A DNA stretch of 64,000 nt from Pseudomonas sp. Irchel 3A7 (lineage in GTDB: Bacteria > Pseudomonadota > Gammaproteobacteria > Pseudomonadales > Pseudomonadaceae): positions 434,001 to 498,000 of the forward strand of contig NZ_FYED01000001.1 of the NCBI RefSeq assembly GCF_900187565.1, given 5' to 3'. Each line of letters opens with the position of its first letter. Position 1 is the first letter of the stretch. Below are positions 1 through 8,244 of this stretch, one piece after another. The notes under the pieces are model-generated. The model was not told the DNA's origin. It did not search any database and was given only the letters and a program-made list of their open reading frames with translations. The position numbers were made by a program, and so were the translations under genes.

Positions 1-529
1 CGCTGCCGATGGCAAGCAGATCAACCGCCTGCGCAGCGAAATTGGTTTTGTGTTTCAAAACTTTAATCTTTGGCCGCACATGAGCGTGCTCGACAACATC
101 ATCGAAGCCCCGCGCCGCGTGCTCGGCCAGAGCAAGGCCGAAGCCATCGAAGTCGCCGAAGCCTTGCTGGCCAAGGTCGGTATCGCCGACAAGCGCCACG
201 CCTACCCGGCGCAACTGTCCGGCGGGCAGCAACAACGCGCAGCCATCGCCCGCACCCTGGCCATGCAGCCCAAGGTCATCCTGTTCGATGAGCCGACCTC
301 CGCGCTTGACCCGGAAATGGTCCAGGAAGTACTTAATGTCATCCGCGCACTGGCCGAAGAAGGCCGCACCATGCTGTTGGTTACCCATGAAATGGGCTTT
401 GCCCGTCAGGTCTCCAGCGAAGTGGTGTTCCTCCACCAGGGCCTGGTAGAAGAGCAAGGATCGCCACAGCAGGTGTTTGAAAACCCGCTTTCGGCGCGCT
501 GCAAACAATTCATGTCCAGCAACCGCTAA
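1..529 (+). CDS. Polar amino-acid ABC transporter ATP-binding protein, 5' truncated by window
   Basis: The reading frame is already open at base 2, so the N-terminus and Walker A lie outside the window. Visible elements are the Q-loop (FVFQNFNLWPH), the signature LSGGQQQR, Walker B with D-loop (VILFDEPTSALD) and the H-loop histidine in LVTHEM. The W-P-H after the Q-loop and the overall sequence are typical of the HisP/GlnQ/ArtP family, which powers uptake of polar or basic amino acids. A binding protein begins 13 bases after the stop and two permeases follow, giving a complete importer. The substrate cannot be read from the sequence; histidine/lysine/arginine is a guess from HisP-like features. 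Confidence 0.93.
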   Translation, partial: AADGKQINRLRSEIGFVFQNFNLWPHMSVLDNIIEAPRRVLGQSKAEAIEVAEALLAKVGIADKRHAYPAQLSGGQQQRAAIARTLAMQPKVILFDEPTSALDPEMVQEVLNVIRALAEEGRTMLLVTHEMGFARQVSSEVVFLHQGLVEEQGSPQQVFENPLSARCKQFMSSNR

Positions 530-542
530 CGGAGCTACCCGC

Positions 543-1292
543 ATGCAGAACTACAAAAAGGTCTTCCTGGCTGCCGCCGTCACCTTGGCCTTCAGCGCCG
601 GTGCCATGGCCGAGAACCTGAAGATGGGTATCGAAGCGGCCTACCCGCCGTTCAACAACAAAGATGCCAGCGGCAACGTCGTCGGCTTCGACAAGGAAAT
701 CGGTGACGCCCTGTGCGCCAAGATGAAAGTCGAATGCACCGTGGTCACTTCCGACTGGGACGGCATCATCCCGGCCCTGAACGCCAAGAAATTCGATTTC
801 CTGATCTCGTCGATGTCGATCACCGACGAGCGCAAGCAAGCGGTGGACTTCACCGAACCGTACTACTCCAACAAGCTGCAGTTCATCGCCCCGAAAAACG
901 TCGATTTCAAGACCGACAAGGCTTCGCTGAAAGGCAAGATTATCGGCGCCCAACGAGCGACCCTGGCCGGCACTTGGCTGGAAGACAACATTGGCGATGA
1001 CATCACCATCAAACTCTACGACACCCAGGAAAACGCCTACCTCGACCTGACTTCCGGTCGTCTGGACGGCATCCTGGCCGACAAATACGTCAACTACGAG
1101 TGGCTGAAAAGCGACGCCGGCAAGTCCTACGAATTCAAGGGCGACCCGGTGGAAGAAAGCGACAAGATCGGTATCGCTGTACGTAAAAACGACCCGATCC
1201 GCGACAAGCTGAACACCGCGCTGAAAGAAATCGTCGCTGACGGCACCTACAAGAAGATCAACGACAAGTACTTCCCGTTCAGCATCTATTGA
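543..1292 (+). CDS. Amino-acid ABC transporter periplasmic substrate-binding protein
   Basis: A 249-residue family 3 solute-binding protein. Residues 1-23 form a Sec signal peptide (Lys5-Lys6, hydrophobic core, AMA cleavage site). The mature start, LKMGIEAAYPPFNNKD, and the later VGFDKEIGDALCAKM are the family 3 signature of HisJ/ArgT/GlnH proteins. The ATG at 543 is chosen over in-frame starts from 477 because it has a GGAG ribosome site at 531-534 and yields a proper signal peptide. It would capture an amino acid in the periplasm and deliver it to the two permeases downstream. The ligand is not assigned. Confidence 0.93.
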   Translation: MQNYKKVFLAAAVTLAFSAGAMAENLKMGIEAAYPPFNNKDASGNVVGFDKEIGDALCAKMKVECTVVTSDWDGIIPALNAKKFDFLISSMSITDERKQAVDFTEPYYSNKLQFIAPKNVDFKTDKASLKGKIIGAQRATLAGTWLEDNIGDDITIKLYDTQENAYLDLTSGRLDGILADKYVNYEWLKSDAGKSYEFKGDPVEESDKIGIAVRKNDPIRDKLNTALKEIVADGTYKKINDKYFPFSIY

Positions 1293-1370
1293 TACTGACC
1301 TGCCGGACCGGCGTCGCTTTGTGATGACGCCGGTCCCCGGCCTTGCCTGCCGCGATTTGAAAAGAAATCC

Positions 1371-2066
1371 ATGATTATCGACCTCTACGGATTCGGCCCG
1401 GCGCTCGCCGCTGGCGCGCTGATGACTGTGAAACTGGCACTCTCGGCCCTGTGCCTGGGGCTGGTACTCGGTCTGCTCGGCGCCTTGGCCAAGACTTCCC
1501 CGTACAAGCCGTTGCAATGGCTTGGCGGTACTTACTCGACCCTGGTTCGCGGCATCCCGGAATTGCTCTGGGTACTGCTGATCTACTTCGGCACGGTCAA
1601 CCTGATGCGTGCCCTGGGCGAGTTCTTCGGCAACCCCGATCTGGAACTGAACGCCTTCGCCGCCGGTGTGATTGCGCTGGGCATGTGCTTTGGCGCCTAC
1701 GCCACGGAAGTATTTCGCGGCGCGATCCTCGCCATTCCCAAAGGCCATCGTGAGGCCGGCGTGGCCCTGGGCCTGTCGAAATGGCGGATCTTCACCAAGC
1801 TGATCATGCCGCAGATGTGGCGCATCGCCCTGCCCGGCCTGGGCAACCTGTTCATGATCCTGATGAAAGACACCGCGCTGGTATCGGTGATCGGCCTGGA
1901 AGAAATCATGCGTCATGCACAAATCGGCGTGACCGTGTCCAAACAACCGTTCACCTTCTATATGGTGGCCGCCTTCATGTACCTGGGTCTGACGATTCTG
2001 GCCATGACCGGCATGCACTTCCTGGAAAAACGCGCCGCTCGCGGCTTCGCGAGGAGCACCCAATGA
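1371..2066 (+). CDS. Amino-acid ABC transporter permease (HisQ-like)
   Basis: A 231-residue inner-membrane permease of the HisQ/GlnP class with about five hydrophobic segments. The N-terminal VRGIPELLWVLLIYFG stretch and the EAA loop (GHREAGVALGLSKWRIF, around residues 123-140) that docks on the ATPase are clear. The stop overlaps the start of the next permease by an ATGA at 2063-2066, so translation is coupled. It should form a heterodimeric channel with that permease. Confidence 0.92.
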   Translation: MIIDLYGFGPALAAGALMTVKLALSALCLGLVLGLLGALAKTSPYKPLQWLGGTYSTLVRGIPELLWVLLIYFGTVNLMRALGEFFGNPDLELNAFAAGVIALGMCFGAYATEVFRGAILAIPKGHREAGVALGLSKWRIFTKLIMPQMWRIALPGLGNLFMILMKDTALVSVIGLEEIMRHAQIGVTVSKQPFTFYMVAAFMYLGLTILAMTGMHFLEKRAARGFARSTQ

Positions 2067-2752
2067 ACTGGGAAGTCATCATCAAGTGGCTGCCGAAACT
2101 GGCCCAGGGTGCAACCCTGACCCTGGAACTGGTGGCCATCGCCGTGATCGCCGGCTTGCTGCTGGCGATTCCACTGGGCATCGCCCGCTCGTCGCGCCTG
2201 TGGTGGGTACGGGCATTTCCCTACGGCTACATTTTCTTTTTCCGTGGTACACCGCTGCTGGTTCAGCTGTTCCTGGTCTACTACGGGCTGGCGCAGTTCG
2301 ACGTCATCCGCAACAGCTCGATGTGGCCTTACCTGCGCGATCCGTTCTGGTGCGCCACGGCGACCATGACCCTGCACACCGCCGCCTACATCGCCGAAAT
2401 CCTGCGCGGCGCCATTCAGGCGATTCCACCGGGCGAGATCGAAGCGGCACGCGCGCTGGGCATGTCCAAGCCCAAGGCGCTGTTCTACATCATCCTGCCC
2501 CGGGCGGCGCGTATCGGTCTGCCGGCCTACAGCAACGAAGTGATCCTGATGCTCAAGGCCAGCGCCCTGGCCAGCACCGTGACACTGCTGGAGCTGACCG
2601 GCATGGCCCGCACCATCATTGCCCGGACCTACCTGCCGGTAGAAATCTTCTTCGCCGCCGGCATGTTCTACCTGCTGATGGCTTATGTGCTGGTGCGCGG
2701 CTTCAAGCTGCTGGAGCGCTGGCTGCGCGTCGATGCCTGCCAAGGGCGTTGA
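2063..2752 (+). CDS. Amino-acid ABC transporter permease (HisM-like)
   Basis: A 229-residue inner-membrane permease, second half of the importer channel. The ATG overlaps the preceding stop (ATGA) and has GAGGAG at 2051-2056. The motif FFRGTPLLVQLFLVYYG is typical of HisM/ArtM, and the EAA loop is PPGEIEAARALGMSKPKALF. The frame stays open further upstream, to 1781, but that part is a shadow of the first permease. The gene ends 20 bases inside the next CDS. Confidence 0.92.
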   Translation: MNWEVIIKWLPKLAQGATLTLELVAIAVIAGLLLAIPLGIARSSRLWWVRAFPYGYIFFFRGTPLLVQLFLVYYGLAQFDVIRNSSMWPYLRDPFWCATATMTLHTAAYIAEILRGAIQAIPPGEIEAARALGMSKPKALFYIILPRAARIGLPAYSNEVILMLKASALASTVTLLELTGMARTIIARTYLPVEIFFAAGMFYLLMAYVLVRGFKLLERWLRVDACQGR

Positions 2753-3962
2753 TCCCCGCGTGTTGACGGGCGAGGCCCTGCTCGCCCGCTTCACGGCGCT
2801 GGATGCTTTTCTGACAACGCATCAGGCGCTGTGGAAACCACGGCCGTTCACGCACCTGCAACTTCCCTGGGAAACTTCCTACCCTGAGTTGGCCGCCTGG
2901 CTACGCGGACGGTCGCTGGACGATGCGGAAAACGCACACAACCAACCCGCCCTTTTGGATGCACCGGAGCCTTTTGCGACCTTGGCGGCGAAGTCTCTTG
3001 CGCTGAGTACCGTGGATGAATTGCCCGCCCATGCGCTGGAAGCGGCGGGCCATCGATTGAACGTCGACGTACCCGGGCGCAAGTGGCAGCAGATCGAAGC
3101 CTTCGCCAGTCGATTGAACTTCGCCGATACGCCCAAGCATTGGCTGGACTGGTGTTCGGGCAAAGGGCACTTGGGAAGACGCTTGCTGCAAACCGGCCAG
3201 CAGCTGACTTGCCTGGAATATGACCCGGCACTGGTTGCCAGCGGCCAGGCCCTGAGTCAGCGCCATCAGCTGCATGCGCTGCATGTCGAGCAGGATGTGT
3301 TCGCGGTCGATGTAGCCGCGTTATTGAACGCCGAACACAGCCCCGTCGCGCTGCACGCCTGCGGCGATCTCCACGTGAGGTTGATTCAGCTCGCCAGCGC
3401 GGCAGGCTGCAAACAACTCGCCATTGCTCCTTGCTGTTACAACCGGATCAGTCTTCCCCGGTACTCGCCACTTTCCTCGGCCGCCATGGCCTCCGACCTA
3501 CAGCTGTCTCTCGATGATCTCGCGTTACCGATGAGTGAAACCGTCACCGCCGGTGCACGCGTCCGACGCCAACGCGACACCTCCATGGCCCGACGCCTGG
3601 CCTTCGACCTGCTGCAAAGGCAACTACGCGGCGTTGACGAATACCTGCCAACGCCATCCCTGCCCAGCGCCTGGCTGGACAAGCCCTTCGCCGATTACTG
3701 CCAGCATTTGGCCCAACTCAAAGAGTTATCCACAATCGGCCCGCAGGATTGGCCGGCTCTAGAAGGCGCTGGTTGGCAGCGCTTGGCTGAAGTGCGCAAT
3801 CTGGAGCTGCTGCGCGGACTTTTCCGACGCCCACTGGAGCTTTGGCTGGTACTCGATCGCGCACTTTTCCTGATCGAGCAGGGTTACGAGGTTCGTCTGG
3901 GCACCTTCTGTGAAACCAAGCTCACACCGCGTAACTTCCTGATGTTGGCAGAACGCGCCTGA
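2733..3962 (+). CDS. SAM-dependent methyltransferase (Methyltransf_32 / GSTCD-like)
   Basis: About 409 residues. The S-adenosylmethionine loop is DWCSGKGHLGRRL (starting near residue 139), followed by an acidic LEYDPALV strand and ALHACGDLH, which is the order seen in the Methyltransf_32 family shared with eukaryotic GSTCD. A Cys-rich IAPCCYNRIS segment follows. The substrate is unknown. The start is uncertain: ATG 2733 overlaps the permease by 20 bases, while GTG 2760 would avoid the overlap. Co-directional overlap suggests co-transcription with the importer, but no functional link is evident. Confidence 0.75.
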   Translation: MPAKGVDPRVLTGEALLARFTALDAFLTTHQALWKPRPFTHLQLPWETSYPELAAWLRGRSLDDAENAHNQPALLDAPEPFATLAAKSLALSTVDELPAHALEAAGHRLNVDVPGRKWQQIEAFASRLNFADTPKHWLDWCSGKGHLGRRLLQTGQQLTCLEYDPALVASGQALSQRHQLHALHVEQDVFAVDVAALLNAEHSPVALHACGDLHVRLIQLASAAGCKQLAIAPCCYNRISLPRYSPLSSAAMASDLQLSLDDLALPMSETVTAGARVRRQRDTSMARRLAFDLLQRQLRGVDEYLPTPSLPSAWLDKPFADYCQHLAQLKELSTIGPQDWPALEGAGWQRLAEVRNLELLRGLFRRPLELWLVLDRALFLIEQGYEVRLGTFCETKLTPRNFLMLAERA

Positions 3963-4276
3963 CGCCCCAGCCTGTGGATAACTCTGTTGATGAAATATCG
4001 TGGATCCAATATTTTACAGCTGTTTCAGGGGTGAAACGTCACTGTTCAGTTTTCGTACACTTGGATAAAAAACCAGAAAAACAGTGATTTGCGAGCAGTT
4101 GAGAACGGATCCACAAATTCGTCATATACCCCGTGCATTGCGAATCCTGTTGTGCATAAGCATTTGAGCAAAAGACATATCTGTTGAAATCCGGGCAGAA
4201 AGTGAGCATAGGAATCGTGATAGCCAGCAGCTACTATCAATGACCTCACAACACGATCAATCAACAGGGCCAAGTT
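3963..4276. other. AT-rich intergenic region before acetyltransferase
   Basis: This stretch is clearly richer in A and T than its flanks. I found no convincing ORF or RNA. A possible promoter for the following gene is TTGAAA near 4184 with CATAGG 17 bases downstream, but it is weak. Confidence 0.4.
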
Positions 4277-4804
4277 TTGAATCTGGACACCTTGCTAGAA
4301 CATTGGCGGTCGGAAGTCTCGAACAAGAAAAAACGCGGAAGCCGCACGGGGCTCATCAGCAACATCCTCAAGCGGACTCGCAAGAACAACGCCCTGCGCT
4401 ACTTGTTCATGTTTCGACTGGCCCAGTATTTCTATTCCGGAAACGGTTTTGCGCGCTGGTACGCCAAGCGTCTTGAGAGAAATCTCAACCTCAAGTACGG
4501 CGTCGACATCAGCATCGACGCCCAAATTGGCCCAGGATTTCGCATTGGCCACCTGCCGGGCGTAGTGATCACCGGCGAAGTCAAAATCGGCCGCAACTTC
4601 TTCATCCGGCAAAACACCACGATTGGCATCAAGACCCTGGGGCTGGACAGCTATAACCTGGTCATCGGCGACAATGTCAGCGTGGGCGCCAACAGTTGCA
4701 TCATCGCGGACACCCTGACAATCGGCGACAACGTCACCATCGGTGCCATGTCGTTCGTCAACAAAGACATCCCGTCGGGCGCCACCTTTTACAACGCTCG
4801 ATGA
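4277..4804 (+). CDS. Hexapeptide-repeat O-acetyltransferase (serine acetyltransferase-like)
   Basis: A 175-residue left-handed beta-helix acyltransferase. Hexapeptide repeats run from about residue 75 to the end (ISIDAQIGPGF, VKIGRNFFI, LVIGDNVSVGANS, LTIGDNVTIGA). The histidine in RIGHLPGVVITGE matches the catalytic histidine position of serine/galactoside acetyltransferases. The short N-terminal helix (LDTLLEHWRSEV) is far smaller than in CysE, so a role in acetylating a sugar or surface polysaccharide is more likely than cysteine synthesis. The only start giving the full protein is TTG at 4277, with a weak AGGG upstream. It sits alone between an AT-rich gap and tRNA-Thr. Confidence 0.72.
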   Translation: MNLDTLLEHWRSEVSNKKKRGSRTGLISNILKRTRKNNALRYLFMFRLAQYFYSGNGFARWYAKRLERNLNLKYGVDISIDAQIGPGFRIGHLPGVVITGEVKIGRNFFIRQNTTIGIKTLGLDSYNLVIGDNVSVGANSCIIADTLTIGDNVTIGAMSFVNKDIPSGATFYNAR

Positions 4805-4866
4805 GGCTCAGCACGCGCCAGAAATCTTCCACAATGGCCTGCGCAAAAATAGTCAGAATTCAGGGG

Positions 4867-4894
4867 TTTACAGAACCAGCCCAATCGCTATAAT
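4867..4894 (+). promoter_or_regulatory. Promoter of tRNA-Thr
   Basis: A TTTACA -35 (4867-4872) and a consensus TATAAT -10 (4889-4894) are separated by 16 bases. The -10 ends 14 bases before the mature tRNA 5' end. Confidence 0.7.
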
Positions 4895-4908
4895 CGTCGC
4901 CCTGACAC

Positions 4909-4984
<76 letters not shown>

Positions 4985-4992
4985 TACAAAAC

Positions 4993-5020
4993 AAAGCCCT
5001 CGTAGAAATACGAGGGCTTT
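4993..5020 (+). terminator. Intrinsic terminator after tRNA-Thr (copy 1 of duplicated element)
   Basis: A 12-bp perfect stem AAAGCCCTCGTA / TACGAGGGCTTT encloses a GAAA tetraloop, followed by GTTGTTT. The 43-base block 4988-5030 recurs at 6016-6058 with a single mismatch in the loop. Confidence 0.9.
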
Positions 5021-5164
5021 GTTGTTTCTGGGCTTTGGAACGCTTTCACTTTAAAAGGCGAAAACGTCCAAAAAGTGCCCACACCCAATTTGTTTCTCTG
5101 CCAGCAACTTCCTCGCTTCACCCAGAGAAATTTCGTATCGGTTAATGACCGGTGCGACTCAATC

Positions 5165-5830
5165 TCAAAACCTAATCCGCAACACCGTGCGCCAAATATT
5201 TTTGAGCAACGATCGCCGGTGTTTTTTCCAGTTGCGCTCCCACCACTCATCTTCATTGATGGCGACCTTCAGAATATTACTGCCTGCCACAGCTGCCCCG
5301 TGCTGACGAAAAAGCATGGGGAATACGCAATGTTGTTTGATCTGCTGCTTGAACACGACATCGACCGGTTTGCCGGAGTAAGGCGTTTCGGCCAGGACCT
5401 GACAACCTTCGCGAGAGATGATGTAGGCATGGAGCGCAACCACTTCACCCCGGGCAACGAATGGGAACCACGTCAGCCACGTTCGGCCCATGCTGTATCC
5501 CAGGTGCAGTGACTGGAATTTTTTACCCCGTACAAACCGATTCACCCATCGGACCTGCATCGCGCGAAGCTTGTAGGGTTTCGCGTCGTCCTCGAAGATC
5601 AGGATTCTTTGCCAATTTTCAGCCAGGGCCATTCTGGCGAGTGCTTGATGCGACTCAAAACAGCCCTGGACCGGGTCGCTGCAGCGTTCGGTAACGAAGA
5701 ATTCAATCGGGTTGGAAATCTGGGCTGCGACCGTCTGCTCGAATAATGCGCGCCGGTCTTCGCGCTCACTCAATGAAATGCAGAACACGCGATCAACGTC
5801 GAAAGAGACCTTTTTCAGTGTGGCCCCCAT
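5165..5830 (-). CDS. Glycosyltransferase family 25 (LPS biosynthesis type)
   Basis: A 221-residue protein opening with VDRVFCISLSEREDRR, the typical N-terminus of family 25 (LgtB/LpsA-like) transferases, and containing LIFEDDAKPY, the EDD nucleotide-sugar/metal motif. The C-terminus is basic (KKHRRSLLKN), which fits membrane association. It would add a sugar to lipopolysaccharide or another surface glycan. ATG 5830 is chosen because GGAGGA lies nine bases upstream. It is the only gene between two copies of a 43-base terminator sequence beside tRNA-Thr and looks like an insertion. Confidence 0.85.
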   Translation of the reverse strand: MGATLKKVSFDVDRVFCISLSEREDRRALFEQTVAAQISNPIEFFVTERCSDPVQGCFESHQALARMALAENWQRILIFEDDAKPYKLRAMQVRWVNRFVRGKKFQSLHLGYSMGRTWLTWFPFVARGEVVALHAYIISREGCQVLAETPYSGKPVDVVFKQQIKQHCVFPMLFRQHGAAVAGSNILKVAINEDEWWERNWKKHRRSLLKNIWRTVLRIRF

Positions 5831-6020
5831 CAACGACGGTCCTCCCCCGGCAGACAGATCGACACGCGATGCAGCTTCAAGTACTCCACTCGAAATCCTT
5901 CATTGCTCCTCCCGTGACCCCGTGCCACGGAAAAGAGCCAATGATCATCATGAAGTCACCGCTGCGTATGTCAGACGCTTCTGAAAATGCTGCTTATCAC
6001 CTCACTCGAAACCAAAAAAC

Positions 6021-6048
6021 AAAGCCCTCGTAGCAATACGAGGGCTTT
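6021..6048. terminator. Bidirectional terminator (copy 2 of duplicated element)
   Basis: The same 12-bp stem as at 4993-5020, with loop GCAA. On the minus strand it is followed by a T-rich run and lies 28 bases past the SDR stop, so it most likely ends SDR transcription. Confidence 0.85.
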
Positions 6049-6076
6049 GTTGTTTCTGCCGTTGAAAAACCAGGTC

Positions 6077-6787
6077 TTAGTGACCCGCGCTCTGACCGCC
6101 ATCAACGTGCAGGATTTCGCCGGTGACAAACTTGGCGCCATCCAGGTACACGACTGCGTTGGCGATGTCATCGATATCGCCCATGTGACCGACCGGGTGA
6201 AGTGCGCCCAGCGCGGCGTGGGTTTCTTCGCCGTGCATCGGGGTTTTGATGATGCCAGGCGAAACCGCGTTTACCCGAATGCCGCGCTTGGCGTACTCGA
6301 TGGCCAGGGATTTGGTCGCCGCGTTCAGGCCACCTTTGGTCAGCGAGGCCAGTACCGATGGCACGCCGTCGATGGCGTGATCAACCAGGCTGGTGGTGAT
6401 GTTGACGACGTGGCCGCTGCCATTTTTTTCCATCTCGGCGATGGCCAGTTGGGTGATGTAGAAGAAGCCGTTGACGTTGACCGACAACACATTGGCGTAG
6501 TCTTCAGCGGTGTACTGGGTGAACGGCTTGGCGATGAAGATGCCGGCGTTGTTGACCAGAGTATCGATACGGCCGAAACGGGCGATGGCTTCACGAATCA
6601 CGCGCTGGGCGGTTTCCGGTTCGCCGATGTCGCCTGCCACGGTGAGGATGTCCGGATCGGTGGACGGCTTGATCGAACGCGAAGTGGCGACGATCTGGTA
6701 GCCGAGTTCACGGAAGGCCTTGACCATGCCGTCGCCGAGACCTTGGGATGCGCCAGTGATGACGATGACTTTTTTCGAATTGCTCAT
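6077..6787 (-). CDS. SDR-family oxidoreductase lacking the catalytic tyrosine
   Basis: A 236-residue short-chain dehydrogenase/reductase-like protein. The dinucleotide motif TGASQGLG is at residues 11-18, NNAG is intact, and the serine strand VVNITTSLVD is present. The usual YxxxK is replaced: the segment reads VLASLTKGG, so Ala stands where the catalytic Tyr should be while the Lys is kept. The C-terminal GIIKTPMH and HVDGGQSAGH are standard. It may be a non-catalytic or altered-chemistry member; no substrate is inferred. ATG 6787 is chosen for its AGAGGT ribosome site. It is followed downstream by a strong terminator, and DsbA and tautomerase genes lie upstream on the same strand. Confidence 0.85.
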   Translation of the reverse strand: MSNSKKVIVITGASQGLGDGMVKAFRELGYQIVATSRSIKPSTDPDILTVAGDIGEPETAQRVIREAIARFGRIDTLVNNAGIFIAKPFTQYTAEDYANVLSVNVNGFFYITQLAIAEMEKNGSGHVVNITTSLVDHAIDGVPSVLASLTKGGLNAATKSLAIEYAKRGIRVNAVSPGIIKTPMHGEETHAALGALHPVGHMGDIDDIANAVVYLDGAKFVTGEILHVDGGQSAGH

Positions 6788-6829
6788 GATGTATACCTCT
6801 AACAATAGTGGGATTTGAAATTCGATGAA

Positions 6830-7486
6830 TCAGGCTTCAGCAGGGGCCGTCGCCATTTGTCTCAACATTTGTTCGTAGTACTCGACCGATTGCGAACCGG
6901 ACACCAGGTGACGGCCGTTCAACACCATGGCCGGGACCGAATTGATGCCGTGCTGCTGGTAAAACGCCTCAAGCTCACGCACTTCCTCGGCAAAGGCACC
7001 TGACACCAGCACCTCTTGTGCACGGGCCTCGTCCAGTCCCGCTTCACCTGCCAACCGCACCAGCGTCTGCTGATCACTCGGGTTCTGGCCTTCGCTGAAG
7101 TAAGCGCGAAGCAGGATTTTCTTCAGCGCCACCTGACGCCCTTCCTCCAGTGCCCACAGCAACAAACGGTGAGCGTCGAAGGTGTTGTAGAAGTGCGTGC
7201 GCTTCTCCAGATCGAACTTGAAGCCAATGGCCGCACCGCGCTCGATCTGCATCTTTTTGCCGGAAGCGACGTCCTCGGCAGTGCGCCCGTATTTGCGCAT
7301 CAAGTGCTCGACGGCTTTCTCGCCTTCGGGCGGCATGTTCGGGTTCAGCTCGAAGGGCTTGTAGGTCAGCTCAACCGAAATCTCACCCGCCACGTTCTCG
7401 ATCGCCTGCTCCAGCGCCGTAGCGCCCAGGGCGCACCATGGGCACACCACATCGGAGATGAAATCGATGGTCACCGACGCCGTCAT
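6830..7486 (-). CDS. DsbA-family (FrnE-like) thioredoxin-fold oxidoreductase
   Basis: A 218-residue cytoplasmic FrnE-like protein: no signal peptide, FISDVVCPWC with the redox pair Cys15 and Cys18, an inserted helical domain, and a VPAMVLNGRHLVSG cis-proline region near the C-terminus. Members act as 2-hydroxychromene-2-carboxylate isomerase-like or disulfide-exchange proteins in oxidative stress. Its ATG overlaps the stop of the tautomerase gene (ATGA at 7483-7486), so the two are translationally coupled, and the SDR follows 42 bases on. Confidence 0.88.
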   Translation of the reverse strand: MTASVTIDFISDVVCPWCALGATALEQAIENVAGEISVELTYKPFELNPNMPPEGEKAVEHLMRKYGRTAEDVASGKKMQIERGAAIGFKFDLEKRTHFYNTFDAHRLLLWALEEGRQVALKKILLRAYFSEGQNPSDQQTLVRLAGEAGLDEARAQEVLVSGAFAEEVRELEAFYQQHGINSVPAMVLNGRHLVSGSQSVEYYEQMLRQMATAPAEA

Positions 7487-7701
7487 GACTGCCCCTCTTG
7501 CGCCAGTTGCTTGCGGTACTGAGTGGTGGTGATCCCGGCGTAGCCCCAGTTATCGGTGTCGACTTCCTCGATCACGATGTGGGTCAGGTCTGGGCGCTTG
7601 TTAAGGACGCGCTCCAGTGTTTCAGTGATTTCGGCGATCACCTGAGCTTTCTGCTCAGTGGTAACGCCGTCGCGGGTGATGCGTACGCTTACGAAAGGCA
7701 T
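7483..7701 (-). CDS. 4-oxalocrotonate tautomerase-family protein
   Basis: A 72-residue tautomerase-superfamily subunit. The essential feature is Pro2 directly after the initiator Met (MPFVSVRITRDG), which becomes the catalytic N-terminal proline. The rest (VTTEQKAQVIAEITETLERV, then IVIEEVDTDNWGYAG) fits the 4-OT family. It is the first gene of a three-gene minus-strand unit with DsbA/FrnE and the SDR. The natural substrate is unknown. Confidence 0.87.
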   Translation of the reverse strand: MPFVSVRITRDGVTTEQKAQVIAEITETLERVLNKRPDLTHIVIEEVDTDNWGYAGITTTQYRKQLAQEGQS

Positions 7702-7858
7702 TGAGGAATCTCCAGTGACCTTCCCTCGGAATGATGGGAGAGGCGTTGGAGCTCAATGTAGGGAGTTCGCTGGAGGGGATAAAGGTGGGGGCGGGAACAT
7801 CATTAGTTACGTGGTGTAATGGGTGTCACGAGGGTGAGCAAAAAAACGGTTGCTTCAA

Positions 7859-7901
7859 TTGATCAATCAGCTAACCTTAATTTATCTTAAATTTTAGATA
7901 A
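7859..7901 (+). promoter_or_regulatory. Promoter and palindromic operator of antitoxin gene
   Basis: A near-perfect 20-base palindrome lies at 7882-7901 (TTATCTTAAATTTTAGATAA). A TTGATC -35-like hexamer at 7859-7864 is 17 bases upstream of the palindrome, so the -10 would fall inside it. Such an overlap suggests autorepression by the HTH protein encoded just downstream; that is inference. Confidence 0.55.
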
Positions 7902-7920
7902 TCCCTAAAGAGGAATGCCC

Positions 7921-8244
7921 ATGGCAATTCAATTCTTCGACAGCCCATTCCATGTCACGTATGACGAGGAAATCGCGAGCAAAATGGCTTTAAAAATGGA
8001 ACTCTCGATCTTCATCACTGATTGCATCAAAAAGCTGGGCCTGAAACAGAGTGAGGCAGCGACCATGTTAGACGTGACCCAATCACGCATCTCAGAGCTA
8101 GCCACTGGCAAGATCGAGAAATTTACGATCGATGCAATGATGGACATGCTGGATAAACTCGGCTTTCGCACTACGTTTACCTTGCCGTCCGATGATGCCG
8201 GGGCCTTGCCTCGGATCGTCATTTCACAAGTTCAAACCCGCTAG
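7921..8244 (+). CDS. XRE-family (HTH_37) antitoxin-like regulator
   Basis: A 107-residue protein with a helix-turn-helix in the C-terminal half (LGLKQSEAATMLDVTQSRISELATGKIEKF), matching HTH_37 antitoxins that pair with HigB/Gp49-type toxins. ATG 7921 is preferred to ATG 7915 because the AGAGGA ribosome site (7909-7914) abuts the latter. A palindrome at 7882-7901 is a likely autoregulatory site. The partner-like toxin gene is on the opposite strand and converges on this gene, with both stops inside the CTAG at 8241-8244. Base composition is more AT-rich than the neighbours, consistent with transfer. Confidence 0.82.
   Translation: MAIQFFDSPFHVTYDEEIASKMALKMELSIFITDCIKKLGLKQSEAATMLDVTQSRISELATGKIEKFTIDAMMDMLDKLGFRTTFTLPSDDAGALPRIVISQVQTR

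Noticed and set aside
510..2063. Long minus-strand open frame of 517 codons
   Set aside because: It lies opposite the binding-protein and permease genes, has no recognisable domain, and shows the low-complexity His/Gln/Val pattern of antisense high-GC frames.
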